A stretch of 16,030 nucleotides of DNA from an uncultured Treponema sp. (GCA_937885175.1 CAKZZO010000155.1:1-16030), one strand, 5' to 3'; numbered from the stretch's first letter, positions 1 through 6,064 are shown. Made by a program: numbers and translations. Notes: generated by a model from the sequence alone, not told the origin.

Positions 1-371
1 TTATAGAACATATTCACGCCGATTGAGAAATTTGACGAACGCATACAAGTTCCCTGTGATGAAGCACAAAGGTTTTCGATTTCGTCTTCAGCCTTTGCCC
101 AGCCAGTTGTACCGCACACCACCGGAATTCCCAGCGGAATGAGTGCATGCAGATTTCCGATGACAGCAGAGGGATGCGAGAATTCGATAACCCCCTCAGC
201 ACCACTCTTCTTGACCGCCTCTGCGACGGCATTTCCGTCACCCACGGCAACAAGATTCGTGGCATCCTTTGCGGCCACATCAACCGTAGCAACCACATCA
301 TGTCCCATGGCTTTTGCACAGGCCTCAATCATGTGCCCCATTTTTCCGTAACCCACAAGCGCGATTTTCAT
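1..371 (-). CDS. dapB: 4-hydroxy-tetrahydrodipicolinate reductase, N-terminal part (cut by window edge)
   Basis: DapB reduces the dipicolinate precursor with NAD(P)H in the lysine/diaminopimelate pathway, in the cytoplasm. I translated this frame by hand. It starts MKIALVGYGKMGHMIE at 371, showing the N-terminal Rossmann motif GxGxMG, and about 123 codons run to the window edge without a stop. Later it reads GVIEFSHPSA, then PVVCGTTGW, then SSNFSIGVNMF; the last is the conserved stretch near the active site of DapB. The C-terminal half lies outside the window. The start has a good ribosome binding site (AGGAG about 5 nt upstream). It follows lysC by 25 bp on the same strand, so the two are very likely one operon serving the same pathway. 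Confidence 0.95.
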   Translation of the reverse strand, partial: MKIALVGYGKMGHMIEACAKAMGHDVVATVDVAAKDATNLVAVGDGNAVAEAVKKSGAEGVIEFSHPSAVIGNLHALIPLGIPVVCGTTGWAKAEDEIENLCASSQGTCMRSSNFSIGVNMFY

Positions 372-396
372 ACCTTTCTCCTACGTCTTCCGTTTA

Positions 397-1719
397 TTAA
401 AACAAAGCCTTGTGCAAAATCTGCACGACGCTATTTGCCTGATTTTCATCCACCAGCATTGAGATATTTACCTTGCTTGCACCCTGAGAAATCATCTGTA
501 CATTGACGTTTTCCTTGTGAAGGGCTGTAAATGCATCCTCCAGAATTGAGCTTGAATGACCTGCATCACAGATAAGCGTAACGATTGCCTTTCCCTTTGT
601 CGCCTTGACTTCTGCAACGCGAGACAAATCTTCAAGCAGCCCCGTAAGGTCAGCCTTTGTATTGACGGTAAGGGAAACAGAAACCTCAGATGTTGCAATC
701 ACGTCAATTGAAATATTCCATTTGAGGAACTGATTGAAAATATGGGCAAGAAAGCCCGCCGCACCCAACATTCTGCTTGACTGAATATCAATCAGGGTAA
801 CATTTTTTACGCTGGTAATTGCCGTTACGCGGGGAGTCTCGCCGGAATGTTTTTCAACAATGACAGAACCTGCGCTCTTGATGTTGTAGGAATTCTTTAC
901 GCGCACCGGAGTACCTGATTTTCGGCAGGGAATCATTGAGCGGGGATGCAGAACCTGAGCGCCAAACATTGCCAATTCCTGCGCTTCCTCGTAAGTGACT
1001 TCGGGAACAGTATGGGCTTCCTTAACAATGCGCGGGTCTGTGGTGAGAATACCGTCCACATCCTTCCATGTCTGAATTTCATCAGCCTTCATGGCCGCAC
1101 CAATCATCGTAGCGGACAAATCAGAGCCGCCACGACCAAGCGTCGTAATGATGCCCTGCTTATCTTTTGCAATAAAGCCAGTTACAATAGGGATTTCGTT
1201 CTGCTTTCCGTTTTTATAGTCCCCCAGGGCTTTGGGTATGTTATCCCAGACTTCATCCAGCAATTCTGCGGCCATGTAATTTGAGTCGGACACCATGCCG
1301 ATATCCCAGGCATCGTAGAATTTTGCTGCAGTTCCCTGCTTCTGCAAGTAGGCAGCCATCATGCGGACACTCATGCGCTCCCCAAAAGAAACCAGATAGT
1401 CACGGGTGCGCTTGGTAAGTTCGTGCAGCATGGAAATGCCCGTGAGCAAAAATTTGAGTTCCTCAAGGAGTTCCTTAATCGCAGGAACATCCACATCCAG
1501 TTCCCTTGCCGTGTCCAAGTGCAGTTTCTCAACTTTTGCAATATCAACGTTTCCCTGCACAGCCATATCAGCCGCGTCAAGAAGGTGGTCAGTTGTATCG
1601 CCCATGGCGCTCAAAACGACAACAGGACGCTCTTCTTTATATGCCTGAATAATAGAAGCAACATGGCGGATTCTTTCCGCATTGGCGACCGATGAGCCGC
1701 CGAATTTCATAACAATCAT
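397..1719 (-). CDS. lysC: Aspartate kinase, monofunctional, lysine-sensitive LysC type
   Basis: This enzyme phosphorylates L-aspartate with ATP, the first step to lysine, threonine and methionine. The 440 residues match the usual length of the monofunctional class. Visible motifs are KFGGSS (5-10, nucleotide/substrate loop), SFGERMS (111-117), TLGRGGSD (193-200) and, from about residue 300, two ACT regulatory domains; the first contains the TSEVSVSL stretch typical of LysC enzymes that are feedback-inhibited by lysine. Inhibition by lysine is inferred from the family. Start choice is uncertain: ATG at 1719 or ATG at 1710 (MKFGG). GGAG lies 1 nt before the first and 10 nt before the second. 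It is upstream of dapB by 25 bp, and its promoter lies in the gap next to the decamer array. Confidence 0.96.
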   Translation of the reverse strand: MIVMKFGGSSVANAERIRHVASIIQAYKEERPVVVLSAMGDTTDHLLDAADMAVQGNVDIAKVEKLHLDTARELDVDVPAIKELLEELKFLLTGISMLHELTKRTRDYLVSFGERMSVRMMAAYLQKQGTAAKFYDAWDIGMVSDSNYMAAELLDEVWDNIPKALGDYKNGKQNEIPIVTGFIAKDKQGIITTLGRGGSDLSATMIGAAMKADEIQTWKDVDGILTTDPRIVKEAHTVPEVTYEEAQELAMFGAQVLHPRSMIPCRKSGTPVRVKNSYNIKSAGSVIVEKHSGETPRVTAITSVKNVTLIDIQSSRMLGAAGFLAHIFNQFLKWNISIDVIATSEVSVSLTVNTKADLTGLLEDLSRVAEVKATKGKAIVTLICDAGHSSSILEDAFTALHKENVNVQMISQGASKVNISMLVDENQANSVVQILHKALF

Positions 1720-1725
1720 GCTCCA

Positions 1726-1754
1726 AGTATAGCAAAATCGGCCATTCTGTACAA
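1726..1754 (-). promoter_or_regulatory. Candidate sigma-70 promoter of lysC-dapB
   Basis: Reading the minus strand, TTGTAC (1754-1749) is followed after 17 bp by TATACT (1731-1726), a 5/6 match to the -10 consensus. The -35 match is weak (3/6). A start point about 7 nt downstream would fall on or next to the ATG at 1719, so the transcript would be leaderless or have a leader of about 10 nt to the second ATG. Prediction only. Confidence 0.4.
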
Positions 1755-1799
1755 TGAGCCCGTCCCTTTATGGTCAGGACTACAGACACAAAAACAAGA

Positions 1800-2050
1800 T
1801 TTTGCAAGCTTTTGTTTGAAACTGCATGATTTTTGCAAGGTTCTGAAAGTTTTTGCCTGATTCTGCCAGTTTTTTGCCAGAAATTGCCTGACTCTGCAAG
1901 ATTTTGCAAGAAAAATCCGGGAAAATTGCAAGTTTTCGCATTATTTTGTCTGATTTTGCAAGAAAACTGCCAGATTTTGCAAGATTTTGTTTGAAACTGC
2001 CAGCACTTTGCAAGACTTTGCCAGATTTCGTTTGATTTTGCAAGAAATTC
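1800..2050. repeat. Phased decamer array, 24 units, consensus GCAAGATTTT, period 10.26 bp
   Basis: The gap between divergent lysC and the 2134 gene is built of degenerate 10-11 bp units of the form GC(A/C)AGATTTT. Taking the G after each T-tract as reference, units begin at 1804, 1814, 1824, 1835, 1845, 1855, 1865, 1876, 1886, 1896, 1906, 1917 (C here), 1928, 1938, 1948, 1958, 1969, 1979, 1989, 1999, 2010, 2020, 2030 and 2040. Spacing is 10,10,10,11 repeated, with one extra 11, giving a 41-bp higher-order period. The segments 1797-1825 and 1972-2000 are identical at 28 of 29 positions. Because 41 is not a multiple of 3 this is not a coding repeat. T-tracts (3-6 nt) in phase with the DNA helix are a known cause of intrinsic curvature; binding sites for a protein are the alternative. 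Confidence 0.93.
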
Positions 2051-2093
2051 AGTAAAACAAGGGGCAAACAGGGCATTTTTTAGGCTAAAAAAA

Positions 2094-2111
2094 TTGGCAC
2101 GCTTCTTGCAT
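2094..2111 (+). promoter_or_regulatory. Sigma-54 (RpoN) promoter, -24/-12 type
   Basis: TTGGCACGCTTCTTGCAT matches the sigma-54 consensus TTGGCACG-N4-TTGCA without a mismatch. The invariant GG (2096-2097) and GC (2108-2109) are exactly 12 bp apart, as required. The expected start point is near 2121, giving a leader of about 13 nt that begins just before the Shine-Dalgarno GGAGG at 2124-2128. Sigma-54 promoters need an activator ATPase bound upstream; no site for one is recognised, but the phased array ends about 45 bp upstream. RpoN is known from treponemes. Confidence 0.82.
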
Positions 2112-2133
2112 TACAGCCTTTCTGGAGGACAAA

Positions 2134-3048
2134 ATGCAGACAAACATTGAAGACATTCCCCTGCGCGTTGCCCAGGGAAAAATGACAAGAGCGGAAGCGG
2201 CTAACATCATCTGGACGGACATCTATCTGTATCCGGGAAAGTACGGTCTTACCCTTACCGAAGACCAAAAGAGCGATTTTCTCTTATACCTCAGGGCCAG
2301 GCTGGAAGGAATTTTTGACGACTTTGAAATCAATAAGACAAAGTTCAGGACATATATTTGGGGACTGGCAAAAAACACTTACCTGTCATGGATACGGTCA
2401 GTAAAAAAAACAGAAGATGACGAGTACACCATCCGAAAATCATTCAATGCACTCTATGAGTTCGCCAACAACGAATGTTACCGTCTGGAAGAAACACTCT
2501 GTGCTGAGCCGAATGTCATTCGCGAGCATTGGAAGAAAAAAGAAAGGGAAATGGCAGAAAAAGGAACGCTGATTCTGGCACTAAAATCCTGCTACGACAT
2601 CGACGAACAGCTGGTAGATTCCGTCAGCAAATTTACCCACATTAAAAAAGAAAAACTGTTTGAGAAAATAGAAAAAATGAGGCAAAAGAGCGAGTACAAG
2701 ATTTCCCGTCGGGATGAAATAATCCGCAGCCGTGACAATGCCTTCTACTTCCACCGAAAATACCTGCTTGAATTAAGCAAACTGAAAAAGGGCACATCCA
2801 GTTTTGAGCGGGTGCAGAAGAAATACCGGCAGCAGACAGAGCGTTGGATACGGCAAAACAGGGTTTTGAGCCACCGCTTTGTGCTCGCCCCCTCCAATGT
2901 GGATATTGCCAAAGAATTGGGGCTGAAACCCCGCCAGGTATGCTTTTACATCGACCACATAAAAAGGAGGCGGGCGTACTTTCGGGAGCAGATAGCGGAG
3001 GACGAAACAGATGAAAAAGACAAGAAAAACGATGAGGAGGAACAGTGA
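2134..3048 (+). CDS. Divergent sigma-70-family-like protein (uncharacterised)
   Basis: I do not recognise a named gene. Residues about 48-92 resemble sigma region 2: an acidic/aromatic helix, then FRTYIWGLAKNTYLSWIR, like the F-x-x-Y/W...A-x-N...W-x-R pattern of sigma factors. Residues about 254-280 (SNVDIAKELGLKPRQVCFYI then DHIKRRR) look like the helix-turn-helix of sigma region 4 with a basic recognition end. The middle is long, charged and helical, so at 304 residues it exceeds the roughly 190 of an ECF factor. The tail is very acidic/lysine-rich. ATG at 2134 has GGAGG 5 nt upstream. The stop overlaps the candidate GTG of rdgB. Role inferred: alternative sigma factor or related DNA-binding regulator, itself under sigma-54. 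It could instead be a non-sigma helix-turn-helix protein. Confidence 0.6.
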   Translation: MQTNIEDIPLRVAQGKMTRAEAANIIWTDIYLYPGKYGLTLTEDQKSDFLLYLRARLEGIFDDFEINKTKFRTYIWGLAKNTYLSWIRSVKKTEDDEYTIRKSFNALYEFANNECYRLEETLCAEPNVIREHWKKKEREMAEKGTLILALKSCYDIDEQLVDSVSKFTHIKKEKLFEKIEKMRQKSEYKISRRDEIIRSRDNAFYFHRKYLLELSKLKKGTSSFERVQKKYRQQTERWIRQNRVLSHRFVLAPSNVDIAKELGLKPRQVCFYIDHIKRRRAYFREQIAEDETDEKDKKNDEEEQ

Positions 3049-3725
3049 TAGACGAAAAAGCGGCTTTTGCATATGATAGGAGCATGAAACTTTATCTCGC
3101 AACCGGAAACAGACACAAACAGAAAGAAATGCAGGAGATTCTCCCCGACTACGAGATTGTCATTCCTGCAGATGAAAATATAGATGACTTCGATCCCGAT
3201 GAGACCGGCGACTCTTTTGTGGAAAACAGCCTCATAAAAGCCCGCGCCCTGTGGGACATCGTTCATGCGCCTGTCATCGCAGACGACTCAGGACTCTGCG
3301 TTGACTGCCTGGGGGGAGCGCCTGGCATCTACACTTCCCGCTACGCAGGAGCAAAGCACCCCAAAGGCTACCACGATGGAAGAAAGATTGCCCAGGAAGA
3401 ACAAAACCGACTGCTTATCGAACAGGTAAACGCCACAGGAAGCGATGACCGCAGCTGCCACTACACCTGTGCCATGGTTCTGGTTACCGATGCGCTTAAA
3501 TTCTACTCCTGCGAGGAATACTTTCCAGGAAAACTCATCGCCCGCATTGAAGACACGGCGGGAAGCGGCGGCTTTGGCTATGACCCCATCGTATTCCTTC
3601 CCGAATATGGCAGGACGGCCGCCGAACTCACTGCCGAAGAGAAAAACCGCATCTCCCACCGTGGCAAAGCCGCCCGTGGCATAGCCGCAATTATAGAAGA
3701 TCTGCGCAAAAATGGAATCCTGTAA
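3045..3725 (+). CDS. rdgB: RdgB/HAM1 non-canonical purine NTP pyrophosphatase
   Basis: This enzyme hydrolyses dITP, XTP and ITP to monophosphates, keeping deaminated purines out of DNA and RNA. Family signatures are LATGNRHKQKEM near the start, ADDSGLCVD (79-87, catalytic acidic residues), GAPGIYTSRYAG, GGFGYDPIF-like (here GGFGYDPIVF) and SHRGKA (204-209). Two starts are possible. GTG at 3045 overlaps the previous stop (GTGA) and has a strong GAGGAGG 4 nt upstream, but adds 13 residues not typical of the family. ATG at 3084 (MKLYLATGN) fits the family but its AGGAG lies only 1 nt away. I report the coupled GTG; homology favours 3084. It shares a transcript with the sigma-like gene. Confidence 0.93.
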   Translation: MIDEKAAFAYDRSMKLYLATGNRHKQKEMQEILPDYEIVIPADENIDDFDPDETGDSFVENSLIKARALWDIVHAPVIADDSGLCVDCLGGAPGIYTSRYAGAKHPKGYHDGRKIAQEEQNRLLIEQVNATGSDDRSCHYTCAMVLVTDALKFYSCEEYFPGKLIARIEDTAGSGGFGYDPIVFLPEYGRTAAELTAEEKNRISHRGKAARGIAAIIEDLRKNGIL

Positions 3726-3753
3726 AAAAATCACTTTTTTTTGTTTTTTTTTC
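3724..3753 (+). terminator. A7/T8/T9 tract: weak terminator or promoter-proximal T-tract
   Basis: Directly after the rdgB stop, A7 (3724-3730), a TCAC spacer, T8 (3735-3742) and T9 (3744-3752) follow one another. The A and T runs can pair in a weak all-AU hairpin with a U-run tail, which could end rdgB transcription. The same T-tracts abut the -35 of the flaB promoter and may act on it instead. Low certainty for either role. Confidence 0.35.
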
Positions 3754-3781
3754 TAAAGTTCCTGTTAAGTTCCTCCGACAA
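3754..3781 (+). promoter_or_regulatory. Sigma-28 (FliA) promoter of the first flaB
   Basis: TAAAGTTC (3754-3761), 12 bp, then TCCGACAA (3774-3781). Against the sigma-28 consensus TAAAGTTT-N11-GCCGATAA this is 7/8 and 6/8, with one extra spacer base. The flgK promoter in this window has the same architecture (8-12-8, TCCGANAA), which supports both. Transcription would begin near 3790, leaving a 5' leader of roughly 155 nt. Confidence 0.7.
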
Positions 3782-3789
3782 TAATAGTG

Positions 3790-3946
3790 ATGAGCCATGA
3801 CCAGCGAAACTTCGTTGAAGCGTGCTCGTCAGGTTTATCAACGTAAAAGGAAATGGATGTAGCCTTGTAATGCAGAAGTTTCCTTTTACACCCATCGACA
3901 AAAGGATTTGTCGAGTTACATACATAGTTCCACGGAGGAAAATACT
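3790..3946 (+). promoter_or_regulatory. Structured flaB leader with two GGA-loop hairpins (candidate CsrA sites)
   Basis: Three inverted repeats are visible. The first is a perfect 11-bp stem, GTAAAAGGAAA (3843-3853) with TTTCCTTTTAC (3879-3889). The second is a perfect 8-bp stem, TCGACAAA (3895-3902) with TTTGTCGA (3907-3914), whose tetraloop is AGGA. The third is a 4-bp stem, TTCC (3928-3931) with GGAA (3937-3940), whose loop is ACGGA; it contains the start of the Shine-Dalgarno GGAGG (3934-3938). AAGGA and ACGGA both fit the ANGGA core that CsrA binds in hairpin loops, about 30 nt apart. CsrA repression of flagellin through two leader sites is established for Bacillus hag; its action here is inferred. 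Confidence 0.6.
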
Positions 3947-4807
3947 ATGGTTATCAATCACAATATGTCCGCACTGTACTCCAGCCGGCAGCTCGGAGTC
4001 ACCAATCTGAGTCTTTCAAAAGACATGGAAAAGCTTTCATCAGGAATGTCCATCAACCGCGCAGGCGATGACGCTTCAGGTCTTGCTGTATCTGAAAAAA
4101 TGCGTTCACAGATCCGCGGACTGAACAGGGCTTCCCAGAACGCTGAAGACGGCATCAGTTTCATCCAGGTAACAGAAGGCTATCTGCAGGAAACAACCGA
4201 CATCATGCAGCGTATCCGCGAGCTTGCGGTGCAGGCTTCAAACGGCATCTACACCGATGAAGACCGCATGCAGATTCAGGTGGAAGTAAGTCAGCTTGTT
4301 GCAGAAGTTGACCGCATCGCTTCACAGGCTCAGTTCAACGGCTTGAACATGCTTACCGGACGCTTTGCAGTATCAGGCGGCGAAAACACCGTTACCGGCT
4401 CAATGTGGTTCCATATCGGCGCCAACATGGATCAGCGCATGCAGGTGTTTATCGGCACAATGACCGCACAGGCTCTTGGAATCCGCTCAATGCAGAACGA
4501 AGAAGGCCTTTCAATCGGAGACCCCGAATCTGCAAACAAGGCAATCGGTACTATCGACGAAGCTCTCAAAAAAATCAACAAACAGCGCGCCGATCTTGGT
4601 GGTTATCAGAACAGAATGGAATACGCAGTCAAGGGACTGGACGTTTCCGCTGAAAACCTGCAGGCATCAGAAAGCCGCATCCGCGACACTGACATGGCTG
4701 CACAGATGGTTGAATTCACCAAGAATCAGGTTCTCACACAGGCAGGCACTGCGATGCTCGCTCAGGCGAACTCACAGTCACAAAATGTCTTGTCATTGCT
4801 GAGATAG
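3947..4807 (+). CDS. flaB: Flagellar filament core protein FlaB, first copy
   Basis: A 286-residue flagellin of the periplasmic flagellum core. The N-terminal D0/D1 part begins MVINHNMSALYSSRQLGVTN and carries GDDASGLAVSEKMRSQIRGL; the C-terminal part ends QANSQSQNVLSLLR. Between them is only a short linker with WFHIGANMDQRM, so there is no surface-exposed D2/D3 region, as is usual for spirochaete FlaB. The ATG at 3947 is chosen because the homologous N-terminus begins there and GGAGG sits 8 nt upstream; an in-frame TTG at 3908 would add 13 unrelated residues. It is a close paralogue of the copy at 5081. Export is by the flagellar type III system, so no signal peptide is expected. Transcribed from the sigma-28-type promoter and probably controlled by CsrA. 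Confidence 0.97.
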   Translation: MVINHNMSALYSSRQLGVTNLSLSKDMEKLSSGMSINRAGDDASGLAVSEKMRSQIRGLNRASQNAEDGISFIQVTEGYLQETTDIMQRIRELAVQASNGIYTDEDRMQIQVEVSQLVAEVDRIASQAQFNGLNMLTGRFAVSGGENTVTGSMWFHIGANMDQRMQVFIGTMTAQALGIRSMQNEEGLSIGDPESANKAIGTIDEALKKINKQRADLGGYQNRMEYAVKGLDVSAENLQASESRIRDTDMAAQMVEFTKNQVLTQAGTAMLAQANSQSQNVLSLLR

Positions 4808-4818
4808 TGTGCTAGAAT

Positions 4819-4862
4819 AGTGGTGGAAGTATAAGGGATTACCCTGCCCTTCCGCCACTTTC
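4819..4862 (+). terminator. Long hairpin after the first flaB, possible partial terminator
   Basis: AGTGGTGGAAG (4819-4829) pairs with CTTCCGCCACT (4849-4859) over 11 bp with one G-U pair, and the loop contains a further AGGG/CCCT stem. Only a short T3 tract follows, so termination may be partial, or the hairpin may protect the 3' end of the flaB message. No sigma-28 promoter is seen before the second flaB, so read-through is probably needed. Confidence 0.45.
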
Positions 4863-5042
4863 AGGTGCTATTTTAGCGGCACCACATGTTCTTTGAAAAT
4901 TGCCATTCATGGTTCTGTGACGACGGAGACGGTTGTTCGTTCAATCGGGTAGTAACGAATAACGGTTCCTGTTGTAAGGGGCTAGAACTGTCAGCGGGGG
5001 CGCAAAAACCGCAGGCAGCCCGCACAGAACAGGAGGTACAGC
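4863..5042 (+). promoter_or_regulatory. Structured intercistronic leader of the second flaB
   Basis: This stretch has no clear gene or promoter but several pairings. GGTGC (4864-4868) pairs with GCACC (4879-4883). GTTGTTCGTT (4932-4941) pairs with AACGAATAAC (4954-4963), 10 bp with one G-U. GCGGG (4994-4998) pairs with CCCGC (5019-5023). TTCCTGTT (4966-4973) can pair with AACAGGAG (5028-5035), masking most of the AGGAGG that serves the small upstream frame at 5043. TACAGC (5037-5042) with GCTGTA (5048-5053) puts the frame's ATG in a 5-nt loop, followed by T5. Together these suggest a regulated leader; the folding is read by eye, not computed. Confidence 0.5.
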
Positions 5043-5084
5043 ATGAAGCTGTATTTTTATAATCATGGAGGGCACAAAATATGA
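5043..5084 (+). CDS. 13-codon leader peptide overlapping the second flaB start
   Basis: An ATG at 5043, 6 nt after a full AGGAGG (5031-5036), opens a frame MKLYFYNHGGHKI that stops at TGA 5082-5084. That stop overlaps the ATG of the second flaB (5081-5083) as ATGA, the classic arrangement for translational coupling. The flaB ribosome binding site GGAGGG (5067-5072) lies inside the small frame as its Gly-Gly codons, so ribosomes on the leader would cover or open it. The peptide itself has no recognised function. Whether it is translated is an inference from the strong ribosome binding site and the overlap. Confidence 0.55.
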   Translation: MKLYFYNHGGHKI

Positions 5085-5935
5085 TTATTAATCACAACAT
5101 GAGTTCTTTGTATGCAAACCGCACGCTGGGTGTCAGCGACAACCAGTTGATGGGAAACATCGAGAAACTCAGTTCAGGTCAGCGCATCAACAAGGCTGGC
5201 GATGACGCTTCAGGATTGGCAGTATCTGAAAAGATGCGCAGCCAGATCCGCGGATTGAATCAGGCTAACAGAAACATTCAGAATGGTGTTTCTTTCATTC
5301 AGTCTACTGAAGGCTACCTGCAGGAAACTCAGGACATTCTTCAGCGCATCCGCGAACTTGCAGTTCAGTCAGCTAACGGTATTTATTCTGATGAAGACCG
5401 CATGCAGATTCAGGTTGAAGTATCTCAGCTTGTTTCAGAAGTCGATCGCATCGCTTCACAGGCTCAGTTCAACGGTATGAATATGCTTACTGGTGCCTTT
5501 GCTTCAGAATCAGCCTCTGGACGCGTAATGCAGTTCCAGATTGGTGCAAATGTTGACCAGAATGCACGTGTATATATCGGCACAATGACTGCTCAGGCTC
5601 TTGGACTGAAAGGTGCACAGGGTAATGACGAGCAGATTGGCATCGCTACACCGGATGCCGCAAACGCAGCGATTGCAACCGTAGACAACGCTCTTATGAC
5701 AGTGTCAAAGCAGCGCGCAGACTTGGGTGCATATCAGAATCGCTTCGAAACGGCTGCACAGGGCGTAGGAGTTGCTGCCGAAAACCTTCAGGCTGCTGAA
5801 TCTCGCATCCGCGATGCAGATATGGCTTCTGAAATGGTTGAATACACAAAGAACCAGATTCTTACACAGTCTGGTACTGCAATGTTGGCACAGGCAAACA
5901 GCCAGTCTCAGAACGTTCTCGCTCTGATGAGATAA
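5081..5935 (+). CDS. flaB: Flagellar filament core protein FlaB, second copy
   Basis: A 284-residue flagellin paralogue, beginning MIINHNMSSLYANRTLGVSD and ending SQSQNVLALMR. It shares the D0/D1 architecture of the copy at 3947, including GDDASGLAVSEKMRSQIRGL and IQVEVSQLV(S/A)EVDRIASQA; differences gather in the short centre (about residues 148-200) and along the second D1 helix. It is a little shorter than the first copy. Treponemes usually carry several FlaB proteins that co-assemble into one filament core, so this is expected rather than a recent duplication. GGAGGG lies 8 nt before the ATG. Unlike the first copy, its start overlaps a 13-codon upstream frame and no own sigma-28 promoter is visible, so the two flagellins probably differ in translational control. 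Confidence 0.97.
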   Translation: MIINHNMSSLYANRTLGVSDNQLMGNIEKLSSGQRINKAGDDASGLAVSEKMRSQIRGLNQANRNIQNGVSFIQSTEGYLQETQDILQRIRELAVQSANGIYSDEDRMQIQVEVSQLVSEVDRIASQAQFNGMNMLTGAFASESASGRVMQFQIGANVDQNARVYIGTMTAQALGLKGAQGNDEQIGIATPDAANAAIATVDNALMTVSKQRADLGAYQNRFETAAQGVGVAAENLQAAESRIRDADMASEMVEYTKNQILTQSGTAMLAQANSQSQNVLALMR

Positions 5936-6013
5936 TTTCTGGGATAAAACAAATTAAACCGCATTTTTTGCCAAGAGATTACTGGATGTCGTCTTTTCGA
6001 CAAAAAATCGCGT

Positions 6014-6045
6014 AAGGGGAATGGGTGCGCCCCCACTCCCCTTTC
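6014..6045 (+). terminator. GC-rich hairpin between flaB and flaG
   Basis: AAGGGGA (6014-6020) pairs with TCCCCTT (6037-6043), and an inner TGGG/CCCA stem extends it. Only T3 follows. It lies 21 nt before the flaG start and 8 nt before its AGGAGG, so it may partly end the abundant flaB transcript and lower expression of flaG and fliD, or act as an RNA processing barrier. Confidence 0.45.
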
Positions 6046-6064
6046 ATTCCAGGAGGAGAGCCCT

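Noticed and set aside
1800..2050. CRISPR array
   Set aside because: Units are 10-11 bp without spacers of constant length and without conserved 25-37 bp repeats; no cas genes are near.
1716..2076. Overlapping minus-strand open frames across the decamer array with repeated LAKS-like peptides
   Set aside because: The decamer has no stop codon in several frames, so open frames arise automatically. Period 41 is not a multiple of 3, so no single frame keeps the repeat, and there is no convincing ribosome binding site.
3288..3734. Minus-strand open frame opposite rdgB
   Set aside because: Antisense to conserved RdgB motifs; no start signal or family resemblance.
3947..5935. Recent tandem duplication of flaB
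   Set aside because: The two copies differ at many positions and in leader type; several divergent FlaB paralogues are normal in treponemes.
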